This document shows positions 9,001 through 16,905 of a DNA stretch of 64,000 bases, piece by piece (within the stretch, counting starts at the first letter, position 1; every line of letters begins with the position of its first letter). The stretch is from assembly GCA_965222345.1 (NCBI GenBank), contig CBDCTS010000007.1:186001-250000 (forward strand), written 5' to 3'. Position numbers and translations under genes: made by a program. The DNA is from JADFGZ01 sp965222345 (GTDB lineage Bacteria > Acidobacteriota > Terriglobia > 2-12-FULL-54-10). The notes below the pieces were generated by a model, which made no database searches, was not told where the DNA came from, and saw only the letters and a list, made by a program, of their open reading frames with translations.

Positions 9001-11157
9001 ATGATCACACTCTCCACTCCGGTCCAATTCATCAAAGGCGTAGGGGAGGAAAGAGCCCGGATTCTGCATAACAAGGGCATCTTCACCGCCGAGGACCTGC
9101 TCTACACCGTTCCCTTCCGATATGAAGACCGCACGGTGCTGCGCGGACCGGCCGAGGTTCGCTCGGGCGAGATGGCAACGGTGATTGCCCCGGTGCTCCG
9201 GGCCGGAATGCTGCGCCTGCGCCGGAAAAAATGGAGCATTTTCCAGGCGGAAGTCGGCGAAGGCCCCCATCGGCTGAACTGCAAATGGTTCAATGCCGCC
9301 TACCTGCAACGCCTCATCCATCCCGGCCAGTATTTGGCTCTCCATGGCAAGGTGGAAGAGGATGTCTACGAGGGCGGTCTGCAAATGACCCAGCCGCAAT
9401 ATGAAATCTTACCGGAGCCTCCCGGCAGTTCTGCCACTCCTGCCCAGTCCCTGGAGGTGGGCCGAATTGTTCCGATCTACGAATCAGCCGGCAACGGTCG
9501 TCTGACCTCGCGTTTTTTCCGGCGGGTGATTCATTTCCTTCTGGAATCGCTTTCCGGAATAGAAGACCCGCTGCCCCTTGCGGTGGCCGAGCAGTACCGC
9601 CTGATCCCGCGCTGGGAGGCAATCCGCAACATTCATTTCCCTCCCCCGGGGAGCCGGCTCGCGGAGTTCGGGGAGTTCCGGAACGCCGCCCAACTTCGCC
9701 TGATCTTCGAAGAGTTTTTCTTTTTGGAGGTTGGGCTGGCGCTCAAGCGCAATCTGGCGCGCGAAATGCACGGCATCGCCTTTCGTACGGACCCCAAAAT
9801 TCGCGAGTCCCTGAAGAAGGTCCTGCCGTTTCACCCTACCTCCGCCCAGAAGAAGGCATTGTCGGAAATCGTAGCGGACATGCGCGCCCCCCGTCCAATG
9901 CACCGGCTGCTGCAAGGGGACGTTGGCAGCGGCAAAACCATCGTGGCCTTGCAGGCCGCCCTCATCGCGATGGAGAACGGATACCAGGTGGTGATGATGG
10001 CTCCCACCGAGGTGCTGGCCGCGCAGCACTTCTTCTATTTTCGCCGCATTCTGGACCCCTCCGGTTACCAGGTTCTTCTGCTGAGCGGCAGCGCCACGGC
10101 CCGCGAAAAAAAAGTCTTGAAAAGGCTGCTGCGGGAAGGCAGCGTCCAAATGGCCATCGGAACCCACGCCCTGGTGGAGCAGGACGTGGAGTTGCCGGCC
10201 CTTGGGCTGACCATCATCGATGAACAGCACCGCTTCGGTGTGATGCAACGTCTTCGCCTGATGCAAAAGGGCCGCACGCCGGACACTCTGGTGATGACGG
10301 CTACGCCGATACCACGAACTCTGGCCCTGACGCTCTATGGTGACCTGGATGTTTCGACCATCGACGAGATGCCTGCCGGCCGCCTTCCCGTTCACACACG
10401 CCAGATCCCCGAGGAGGCCGCCTCGCAAGCCTACCAGTTTGTACGCTCCGAGGTGGCTTCCGGCGCCCAGGCTTTTATCGTTTACCCGCTGATTGAGGAA
10501 TCCGTCCGGCCCCAGAAAACTACGTCGGCCCAAAAAAGGAAGTCCGGCATAGTAGACCTCAAATCGGCGCTGCAAATGTATGAATTGCTGTCCAAGGAAA
10601 CCTTTCCGGAATGCAAAGTCGGCCTCCTACATGGCCGCCTCCCGGCAGAGGAAAAAGAGCGCACGATGCAGGGATTCCAATCCGGTGAAATCCAGATTCT
10701 TGTCGGCACCACGGTGATCGAAGTGGGAGTCGATGTGCCCAACGCCACCGTCATGGTGGTCGAGCAGGCCGAACGCTTCGGGCTTGCCCAGTTGCACCAG
10801 TTGCGAGGCCGCGTGGGCCGTGGGCGCAGGCAGTCCCACTGCCTGCTGCTGACCTCGCGACGGCAAACCGAGGTGGCGCGGCAGCGCCTGGCCGCTCTGG
10901 AGGGCAGTAACGACGGTTTTCAAATCGCCGAGCTGGACCTGCGCCTGCGCGGGCCGGGCGAATTTCTCGGCACCCGCCAGTCCGGCCTGCCCGCCCTGCG
11001 CATGGCCAATCTGCTGCGCGACCGCGAAATCCTGGAGTGGGCCCGCCGCTTGGCCGGCGACTTTGTCGAACGCGGCAACCGCCGGGAACTGGCTCGATTG
11101 ACGAACTACATTAAGCAAAACTGGAATCGTCGATATGGTCTGGTAGAGGTGGGCTAA
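9001..11157 (+). CDS. recG: ATP-dependent DNA helicase RecG
   Basis: RecG remodels stalled replication forks and Holliday junctions. The protein starts with MITLSTPVQFIKGVGEERARIL at 9001, the conserved beginning of the wedge domain; an upstream ATG-less extension from 8935 lacks homology. The OB-fold wedge occupies about residues 1-230. The helicase core carries Walker A GDVGSGKT near residue 305, the DEQHRFGV box near 407, TATPIPRTLALTLYGDLD, and the C-terminal motifs GTTVIEVGVDVPNA and QLHQLRGRVGRG. The end of the protein has the TRP-box-like RLRGPGEFLGTRQSGLP segment. Total length of 718 residues is near the family norm (about 690). No ribosome site of quality was found upstream of 9001, so the exact start is less certain than the identity. 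Confidence 0.95.
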   Translation: MITLSTPVQFIKGVGEERARILHNKGIFTAEDLLYTVPFRYEDRTVLRGPAEVRSGEMATVIAPVLRAGMLRLRRKKWSIFQAEVGEGPHRLNCKWFNAAYLQRLIHPGQYLALHGKVEEDVYEGGLQMTQPQYEILPEPPGSSATPAQSLEVGRIVPIYESAGNGRLTSRFFRRVIHFLLESLSGIEDPLPLAVAEQYRLIPRWEAIRNIHFPPPGSRLAEFGEFRNAAQLRLIFEEFFFLEVGLALKRNLAREMHGIAFRTDPKIRESLKKVLPFHPTSAQKKALSEIVADMRAPRPMHRLLQGDVGSGKTIVALQAALIAMENGYQVVMMAPTEVLAAQHFFYFRRILDPSGYQVLLLSGSATAREKKVLKRLLREGSVQMAIGTHALVEQDVELPALGLTIIDEQHRFGVMQRLRLMQKGRTPDTLVMTATPIPRTLALTLYGDLDVSTIDEMPAGRLPVHTRQIPEEAASQAYQFVRSEVASGAQAFIVYPLIEESVRPQKTTSAQKRKSGIVDLKSALQMYELLSKETFPECKVGLLHGRLPAEEKERTMQGFQSGEIQILVGTTVIEVGVDVPNATVMVVEQAERFGLAQLHQLRGRVGRGRRQSHCLLLTSRRQTEVARQRLAALEGSNDGFQIAELDLRLRGPGEFLGTRQSGLPALRMANLLRDREILEWARRLAGDFVERGNRRELARLTNYIKQNWNRRYGLVEVG

Positions 11158-11340
11158 AAGCCTGCTGGATAAAGCAATTTCAGGGTTTGCGTAAACATCG
11201 TTGTGGATGAGCAAACTTCCCATTTCGCCAACTGCCTCATTTCACCCATTTGACAGTAATAAACTTGGCTGTTTGGCGCCTGCACGTGGCTGTAGGAACG
11301 ATAGAGTTGCACTTTTTTTGGCTTAGCAAAACAACTTTTT

Positions 11341-11382
11341 GTTGATTCTAATAGACCTGTTGGCTTCGTTTGGTAATATATA
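11341..11382 (+). repeat. Dispersed non-coding repeat, module A1
   Basis: These 42 bases match the reverse complement of 59334-59375 at 37 of 42 positions when aligned by eye. Both copies lie in gene-free DNA and are linked to the same two other repeat modules, although in a different order. The copies point in opposite directions on the chromosome. Confidence 0.7.
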
Positions 11383-11562
11383 CCCCTTTCCCGCAAACTC
11401 ATCTTCCTTCCAGACGCATTTCCAACGTCAGGCGGGGGAGCTAGGACGGCACCTCGGTCTCGGTGTTTATTCAGCGCGCTCATACGGTCGGTTATCCTGC
11501 AGCAGATTCCTGTGAAAAGAGAATCTTTTCGAGAATTCCAAGGATTCCGAATTGGTAAGTGG

Positions 11563-11624
11563 GGCAGGCATTCCTGCCTCAGGTAGCGACAGGCCTCCAG
11601 GCCTGTACCCCCTTTGCTCCGCAT
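11563..11624 (+). repeat. Dispersed repeat, module B (AGGTAGCGACAGGC hairpin unit)
   Basis: The unit has short inverted repeats: GGCAGGCATTCCTGCC, then AGGTAGCGACAGGC, then ACAGGCCTCCAGGCCTGT, and ends TTTGCTCCGCAT. The reverse complement of 59520-59595 has the same order: AGGTAGCGACAGGC, a hairpin, a second ACAGGCC...GGCCTGT hairpin, and TTTGCTCCGCAT. A partial relative (GACAGGCCTCCAAGGCTAC) is seen at 40034-40052. It resembles mobile palindromic elements such as REP sequences. Confidence 0.65.
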
Positions 11625-11854
11625 CGCAGCGTTTCCAGTTGCTTGCCATTTCTCATTTACACCTGCCGGCAAACCGCTCTAACCGCGCCGAATGGCTTTG
11701 CTTTGCAGAACAAAGCCAATGCCCAATCTTCTGAATATCTCATATCTCCTTTTTATACAATTGATTAGCTGGATACCAGAAGTTTTGAAATGGCTTTGTT
11801 TTGCAAAAAAACTTTTCTTCCCGCTCCCCTTCCCCTGCAAGCTAAACAAAACCA

Positions 11855-11985
11855 GCTTCACAAACGCCCTCCGGCCCGATTGTCCCTCGCGGCAAATTTC
11901 GGAGGCAACAAAATTCTTCCGAATATTCCGAATCTGCCGAATCTACCGAGGAAACCGAATCTGCCGAATCCGTTCCGATAATGAG
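11855..11985 (+). repeat. Dispersed repeat, module A2 with CCGAAT/CCGAGG iterations
   Basis: The segment runs from TTCACAAACGCC through CGGCCCGATTGTCCCTCG and GGCAACAAAATTCTTCCGA. It ends in at least six imperfect 9-base units with a CCGAAT or CCGAGG core. The reverse complement of 59170-59300 shows the same sequence in the same order, with a different number and mix of units. The variable unit number suggests slippage within the tail. Confidence 0.7.
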
Positions 11986-12086
11986 TTAAAGTGTTGATAA
12001 AACAGCTAATTTATGGAAATGACATTCAAGCTTACATTCTTAACCCACAGAATTTCGGCGCTGAACGGCCGTTTGAAGGGGGTAGC

Positions 12087-12305
12087 TCAAAAGCGGAAGT
12101 TCCGGCGCTTCAACCGATGGCTCTCTAAAACTGGATCCCGAACCTGTAAGAAGTCGGTGTATTCCCAGGCGTCGGAGTCCAACACCGCTTCCACCGTCAG
12201 CTCCGCACTGATCGAGAAGCGACTCTGGACAGTCGATCGCGTGCCGCCCGTGTTGATGTCGCCACGTCGTAAAAACTGTTCGACGCGACGCGGTGGGGGC
12301 GGCAC
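12087..12305 (-). other. Coding-like scrap, unrecognised
   Basis: The minus strand is open for 72 codons with protein-like composition (for example RFSISAELTVEAVLDSDAWEYTDFLQVRD) and ends in a stop at 12087. There is no ribosome site, and the frame has no clear start other than codons within a proline-rich stretch. It may be the 3' remnant of a lost gene. No family is recognised. Confidence 0.25.
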
Positions 12306-12569
12306 GGTTCGATTACGGCACTCGATCCGTAGAGGCCCGGGCGACCGTTGGGCCGTAGCCAGGGCATCGCATGAGCAAGGATTGCTGGACTAGGACAGAA
12401 GGCTGCATCAGCTGCTTCAATTCATGACCCACGGGACGCACCATCGCGAACAACTTCTCAATCATGATCACGCTGATGGGTTAAAGCCAGCCCTTTGAGG
12501 ACGGAGATTTCGGAGGCTGCTCCAATGCTCTTGACGAAGCTGCTTGAGACCCGCTTTTCTCGTTTGTTT

Positions 12570-12597
12570 TTGTCTCGACTGGGGGGTATCGTATACT
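12570..12597 (+). promoter_or_regulatory. Predicted sigma-70-type promoter of the DUF169 gene
   Basis: A TTGTCT -35 element (12570-12575) and a TATACT -10 element (12592-12597) are separated by 16 bases. The DUF169 start codon is 50 bases downstream and has AGGAG at the right distance. Confidence 0.45.
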
Positions 12598-12646
12598 CTA
12601 TGCAGGGTGGTAAATTACGGGTGGAGACACCGGAACAGGAGATCAC

Positions 12647-13402
12647 ATGAACAATTTTTCGAAAATGGCCCAAGTGTTGACGGATGCATTGAAGTTGAAG
12701 ACATCGCCCGTTGCTGTTTGCATCATGGACGAAGCTCCCAACGATGTGCCGGCCCACGGCGGCGCAGTAGCCGCCGGGTGTATGTTCTGGGAGGAAGGTT
12801 CGCAGAAGGCGTTCAACACCACGGGGAAGGATCATGAGAACTGCACCGTGGGAATGTACACCCACCACATGCCGATTACCACCAAGACGCAAGAAGCAAA
12901 CCTCAACGACAGCTTGAAGGTGTTTGGCGATCTCGGTTACGTCCGCCCAGAGGACCTGCCGCTGGTGCCGGTGCTGAATCGCGAGGCCAAAAATGTGGTC
13001 TACTCACCGCTCGGCAGCGCGCCCGCAACGCCGGATGTGGTGTTGTTGTTTGTGAACTTCGCCCAAGGGTTGATCGTGTCGGAAGCGGCACAGCAGGTGG
13101 AGGGCAGTATCGCTCCGGCGCTGGGCCGTCCGGCCTGCGCCGTCGTCCCGCAGGCAGCCAACACCAAGCTGGCTGCTCTCAGCCTGGGTTGCTGCGGCGC
13201 TCGCGCTTACCTCAATGTCATGACCGATGACATTGCACTGTGGGCCATTCCCGGCGACAAGCTGCAGGCGTACGTGGATCGAGTTGAGGTGCTGGCGAAG
13301 GCCAACGCGATCCTCACCCAGTTCCACGGGATGCGCAAGCAGGACATCGCCAGTGGAAAGAACCCGACCATACAGGAGTCGCTGGCCCGCTTCTCCGCGT
13401 AG
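12647..13402 (+). CDS. DUF169 (COG2043) protein
   Basis: This 251-residue protein has the features of the DUF169 family. These are an N-terminal LKLKTSPVAVCIMDEAP, then AGCMFWEEG, ENCTVGMYTHH, and near the C-terminus LSLGCCGARAYLNVMTDDIALWAIPGDKL. Conserved cysteines (GCMFW, NCTVG, GCCGAR) could bind a metal or an Fe-S cluster. The biochemical role of the family is unknown; members are common in anaerobes and archaea. No signal peptide is visible. It stands alone between two gene-poor stretches that carry relics of mobile DNA, so lateral acquisition is possible but not shown. Confidence 0.85.
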   Translation: MNNFSKMAQVLTDALKLKTSPVAVCIMDEAPNDVPAHGGAVAAGCMFWEEGSQKAFNTTGKDHENCTVGMYTHHMPITTKTQEANLNDSLKVFGDLGYVRPEDLPLVPVLNREAKNVVYSPLGSAPATPDVVLLFVNFAQGLIVSEAAQQVEGSIAPALGRPACAVVPQAANTKLAALSLGCCGARAYLNVMTDDIALWAIPGDKLQAYVDRVEVLAKANAILTQFHGMRKQDIASGKNPTIQESLARFSA

Positions 13403-14138
13403 TTGCCCGACATCGCAGGCGCGGCAAGGGTCTCCGGTAAACCAGAGTCCACGGCGGGAATCCCGCTCGCCGTGGACCCCCCGTACCAATTTCAGCGAGG
13501 ATATACGCATCGTGCCGTGCGACGCTTCATGCGACGGACACGGCCTGAAACTTCGCCTCGATCTTTCTGGCGCCAGACGTTGGCTGCAGCGGCTGGTCAT
13601 TCACGGCAAGCCAAGAACGCTCGGCCTGGGCGGCTATCTGCTGGTTTCGCTGGCCGAGGCCAGAGAAAAGGCCTTCGCCAACCAAGCTGACCACGCCGGA
13701 GGGGCTGGCCTGGTGAGCGAGTTCACCAACCGGGACACCTCGACCGGCCGACGTTATGCTCGCCGGGGAAAAAGACCCTCGCTGGCTTTTTGTAGAAACC
13801 GGTCGTGCGGTTCGAAATGCTGGTCCGGCGGATTGCTTGTCGGCGGTAACACCTCAAAACAAGTACGGCGGGACATCGTGCACCGACCTGATCCGTTTCG
13901 GATCAGGCTCCGACCCTCTGTAGAGCCTCAACCAATGCTTGCATACCATGACAGCCCGACGCGCGGTAACCAGACCGCAGTCCGTCCACTGGCCGCACCC
14001 GTGTGCCGGAAGCACAACCAGCGATCTCCGATTCGCAGCCCACGCCGGTTGCTACCCCTAGCGTAGCCGTCAATCAAGACGCCGTTCACCTTCCGCGCCT
14101 TGGGGAGGGTTTCCAATCACGTGTGTCACCCACGAGGT
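13403..14138. other. Gene-poor stretch with integrase relic
   Basis: Apart from the integrase-like remnant at 13527-13706, no gene is visible in these 736 bases. Long open frames here lack homology and start signals. No flanking direct repeat or tRNA that would mark an attachment site was recognised. Confidence 0.5.
13527..13706 (+). pseudogene. Relic of a tyrosine-recombinase integrase, N-terminal arm-binding domain
   Basis: About 55 codons read DGHGLKLRLDLSGARRWLQRL, then GKPRTLGLGGYLLVSLAEAREKA. This follows the DUF4102-type N-terminal domain of P4-like integrases (DGxGLxLRVxPSGxKxWxxRY, then LGxYPxxSLAEAREKA). The frame has no plausible start codon near the domain. The core-binding and catalytic domains, with the R-H-R-Y residues, are absent downstream in all frames. 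It is therefore a decayed fragment, suggesting past integration of an element near the DUF169 gene. Confidence 0.55.
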
Positions 14139-14579
14139 TTATTTGATGAGTGCCGCTCCGCAGTGGCCGCAGAAGCGGTTGCCGGGAGGACTTTTCTTCG
14201 AGCAAGAAGGGCAAATTCGGGATGCGCTCTTGCCTTCAGCCTGCTCGGTTTTGGATTTCGCCTTCGACGCCGCCCCTTGCGAAGCGCCGCCTTTCTTCTT
14301 TTTCGCTCCAGCAGGCTGCAAGCGCTCGATGGCGTCCATCACCGCCGCCAAGTCGTACAGAAATCCGCCTTTCAGCGACTGATAATCTTCATCCGAAAGT
14401 TTCCCTTGGTGATACTCGAACTGGAGGTCTTTCAAATTTTCGTAGAGCACCTGCCGCTGATTCTCCAGATGCTTCAATTCCGGGTTCTCTACGGGTGCGG
14501 GCGGGATGTCGCGCTCCCGCACCAGCAGCGTAAAGCCGATGGCTCCAATGGCCAACAACGCGCAAATAACGACTACCAC
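14139..14579 (-). CDS. Membrane-anchored zinc-ribbon protein with a CcmI-like N-terminus
   Basis: The 146-residue protein starts with one membrane helix (VVVICALLAIGAIGFTLLV). A helical segment follows, NPELKHLENQRQVLYENLKDLQFEYHQGKLSDEDYQSLKG, resembling the coiled part of CcmI-type cytochrome c maturation proteins. After a Lys- and Ala-rich linker the C-terminus is a zinc ribbon (CPSCSKKSPPGNRFCGHCG). The GTG start at 14579 is preceded by GGGGGTGA and by an in-frame stop. Comparable proteins occur near cytochrome c biogenesis genes in acidobacteria, but no such genes are present here, so the role is uncertain. Confidence 0.65.
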   Translation of the reverse strand: MVVVICALLAIGAIGFTLLVRERDIPPAPVENPELKHLENQRQVLYENLKDLQFEYHQGKLSDEDYQSLKGGFLYDLAAVMDAIERLQPAGAKKKKGGASQGAASKAKSKTEQAEGKSASRICPSCSKKSPPGNRFCGHCGAALIK

Positions 14580-15431
14580 AACTCACCCCCATTGCCGGTC
14601 CAACCCAGACCCGTTCTCGCTCTCCTGGATAACACCTCTATTATTTGCCAGTCAGTTAATTAGATCTGACCTGCAGGGCGAGTCAAGCGGTCCGGTTTCA
14701 TACAGTCTACACGTTCTTGCCGCCGTTTCAACCGCAAACATCTTCGGTAACGGCGCCGTATCCTGGCGGGAGAAGCGCGGCTGTCGAAATACACAAACGC
14801 GGCCTTGTATCTTTTGAGTCATTAAAACAATTTGCTAAATCACCTCTTCTCCGTTGAGGGATTCCTGCGTTGCTGATAGGATTTGCGCGGCTCGTCTTCT
14901 TCCTGGTGAAGCATTGGCGAGACTTTCCCGACAATCGACGAGGATAGGAAATTGCAAAACGGCCCTCTTAACAGAGAACTGAGCGTAAGAGCAGACGGCA
15001 TCGCTGAACCCAACAGCGATCTCAACAAGAAGATATTCAACATCTGGCTGGAGTTGCTCATGAAAGCCACCTTGTGTGCCGGAGTCATGGGTTTGATCGC
15101 CGGACTTTCCGCTGCACTCTTCTTCCGTTCCTAAGCGCTCTGGAGGCAGCATTCCCTCCCTTCAGTTCTTTCACTGCATTATTCCCTTCCCGAACAGATG
15201 CTGATAAACCGTTCGAACCCGCTCCCTCAGCCCTCGGCTCTGCTCGGGGCAGGCTCTCGCGGCTCGGATCGCGCACTTTGATCTTGGGGCAGTTGCCGAT
15301 TCGTGCGCTAGCAAGCGAGAGCCCAAATCAATTTTTAAGCAACCTGCTAAGACCCATTCTGAAGGATAATTAACAGCTGTTGAACCTGTCCACGCAGGTT
15401 TTGCGCTGCCGGCTGCTCCGGTCAGAGGATT
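14580..15431. other. Mostly non-coding interval before tilS
   Basis: In these 850 bases only one short candidate gene (14952-15134) is visible. The remainder includes GC-rich sequence at 15150-15290 without a clear frame. No tRNA or terminator with a T run was found. Confidence 0.4.
14952..15134 (+). CDS. Possible small single-pass membrane protein
   Basis: A 60-codon frame with a TTG start at 14952 is preceded by AGGA at 14940-14943 and 14943-14948. The N-terminal half is polar (NRELSVRADGIAEPNSDLNKK), and the C-terminal 25 residues form a credible membrane helix ending FFRS (LMKATLCAGVMGLIAGLSAALFF). The frame is open a little further upstream without ATG. No family is recognised. It may be a real tail-anchored peptide or chance; the opposite strand is also open here. 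Confidence 0.3.
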   Translation: MQNGPLNRELSVRADGIAEPNSDLNKKIFNIWLELLMKATLCAGVMGLIAGLSAALFFRS

Positions 15432-16886
15432 ATGGAAGCCTTACTAAAACAAGTTCTGGAAACGGTTCTAAAGTTTGGCATGATTTCCCCCGGCCAGCGG
15501 GTCGCGGTAGCCTGCTCGGGGGGGGCGGACTCCACCTCGCTGCTTTTGATTCTGGAAAAACTATCCATTCCTTTGGGCTGCACCCTTTCGGTCTGCCACT
15601 TTAATCACCGGCTGCGTGCGGAGGAGTCTGACGCAGACGAGCAGTTCGTCTGCCGTTTGGCCGAGCGCCTGCAAGTGCCTTTGTATATCAAACGGGCCGA
15701 CGTGCGGCGCGCAGCCCGGTCTGCCGGAGCGAACCTGGAGGAAACTGCCCGCGAGCTGCGTACAGCTTTTCTGATCTCACTCACCGAAACCGGGAAGGCA
15801 GACCGGGTAGCGGTGGGGCATACGGCCGACGACCAAGCCGAAACGGTGTTGCACCGTCTGGTGCGCGGCACGGGCACGCGGGGGCTGGCTGGTATCTATC
15901 CTGTAGTGCAGGGCAAAATTATCCGGCCTCTTTTCCAGTCGCGACGCAATACCCTTTTGGACTGGCTGACGGCACGGCAGCAGTCCTGGCGGGAGGATGC
16001 CAGCAATCAAGACCTGCGATATACCCGAAACCGCATCCGCCACCAGTTGTTGCCCCTGTTGTCGCAGTTCAACCCGCGAATTGTGGAAACCTTGGCGGCC
16101 AGCGCCGAAATTGCCCGAGACGAGGAAACCTTTTGGCAGGATTACTTGCAGCCGATTCTTCTGCAAAGTACGCGAAAATTCAAAGGGAAGATTCAAATTG
16201 ACATAGAGAAAATTCGGGAAGCTCCGCCGGCAGTGGCCCGGCGTGTTCTGCGCTGGGCGACCGCGACCGTTGCTCAAATGGGACAGCACGCCGCAAACAT
16301 CGATTCAGCCGGCACTCCCTACCGAAAACGGGGCAAGGCCCTCCCTCTCGATGCCCTCCAAATCGAGCAGCTTCTCCGCTTGGCCTGTGCAAAGCAAAGC
16401 GGCAGGATGATGTCGCTGCCCGGCAACATGGCGGCTGGAAAAGAATTCACGCGCCTGACCATAGCGCGCGTGGAAGATCTGAACCCCAAGCGGCAGGGAT
16501 TTTCTCACCAGTTTCGAGTTCCCGGCAAACTCAAGGTTCCTGAAATTAACACTTTATTCGCCTTTAAATTAGTGCCTTGGGGTACTGACGAAGCGCGGTA
16601 TAATCAAGAAGGGAATGTGTTGCTGGAGAGTAGGATCGCAGAGAACCCCTTGACTTTGCGGAACTGGCAACCGGGAGACCGATTCAGACAAAAGGGACAT
16701 CAGCGGCGGCGGAAACTGAAAGAACTGTTCCAGAGATTCCGCATTCCCCAGAACGAGCGTCAGGGATGGCCGGTGCTTCTTAGCGGGGACGAGATTGTTT
16801 GGACCCGGGTGCTGGAAATTGCGGAAGGATTTTCACCCCAACGGCAAAGCAGTCATGCCATCCTGATCCAGGAAAGGGAACTGTGA
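15432..16886 (+). CDS. tilS: tRNA(Ile)-lysidine synthetase
   Basis: TilS uses ATP to attach lysine to C34 of the CAU-anticodon tRNA-Ile, changing its identity from Met to Ile. The PP-loop motif SGGADS is at residues 29-34, and further N-terminal signatures are NHRLRAEESDADEQFV and VAVGHTADDQAETVLHRLVRGTGTRGL. The TilS C-terminal domain is recognisable in LTLRNWQPGDRFRQKG and KLKELFQRFRIPQNERQGWPVL. Length of 484 residues is in the family range. It is followed 19 bases later by ftsH, an arrangement found in many bacteria (tilS, sometimes hpt, then ftsH). Confidence 0.95.
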   Translation: MEALLKQVLETVLKFGMISPGQRVAVACSGGADSTSLLLILEKLSIPLGCTLSVCHFNHRLRAEESDADEQFVCRLAERLQVPLYIKRADVRRAARSAGANLEETARELRTAFLISLTETGKADRVAVGHTADDQAETVLHRLVRGTGTRGLAGIYPVVQGKIIRPLFQSRRNTLLDWLTARQQSWREDASNQDLRYTRNRIRHQLLPLLSQFNPRIVETLAASAEIARDEETFWQDYLQPILLQSTRKFKGKIQIDIEKIREAPPAVARRVLRWATATVAQMGQHAANIDSAGTPYRKRGKALPLDALQIEQLLRLACAKQSGRMMSLPGNMAAGKEFTRLTIARVEDLNPKRQGFSHQFRVPGKLKVPEINTLFAFKLVPWGTDEARYNQEGNVLLESRIAENPLTLRNWQPGDRFRQKGHQRRRKLKELFQRFRIPQNERQGWPVLLSGDEIVWTRVLEIAEGFSPQRQSSHAILIQEREL

Positions 16887-16905
16887 CCGGAGACAGGAGG
16901 AGAAG

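Larger units (their letters stand above)
11158..12569. other. Gene-poor region with dispersed repeats and coding scraps
   Basis: No convincing gene is visible in these 1.4 kb. The stretch contains three pieces of a repeat family also found at 59.2-59.6 kb (annotated separately), A- and T-rich spacer sequence at 11680-11830, and an unrecognised coding-like scrap at 12087-12305 on the minus strand. The short open frames here lack ribosome sites and recognisable domains. Confidence 0.6.

Noticed and set aside
9484..10575. Minus-strand open frame (363 codons)
   Set aside because: Shadow of recG, with no plausible protein features.
11915..11985. CRISPR-like iteration of CCGAAT units
   Set aside because: Units are about 9 bases with no unique spacers, so they are a simple tandem tail of a dispersed repeat.
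13227..14066. Plus-strand frame of 279 codons taken as a gene
   Set aside because: Its first third overlaps the DUF169 gene in another frame; only the integrase-like stretch 13527-13706 has similarity, so it was listed as a relic.
15205..15235. Possible tRNA T-arm (GTTCGAACCCG)
   Set aside because: No acceptor, D or anticodon stem can be built around it.
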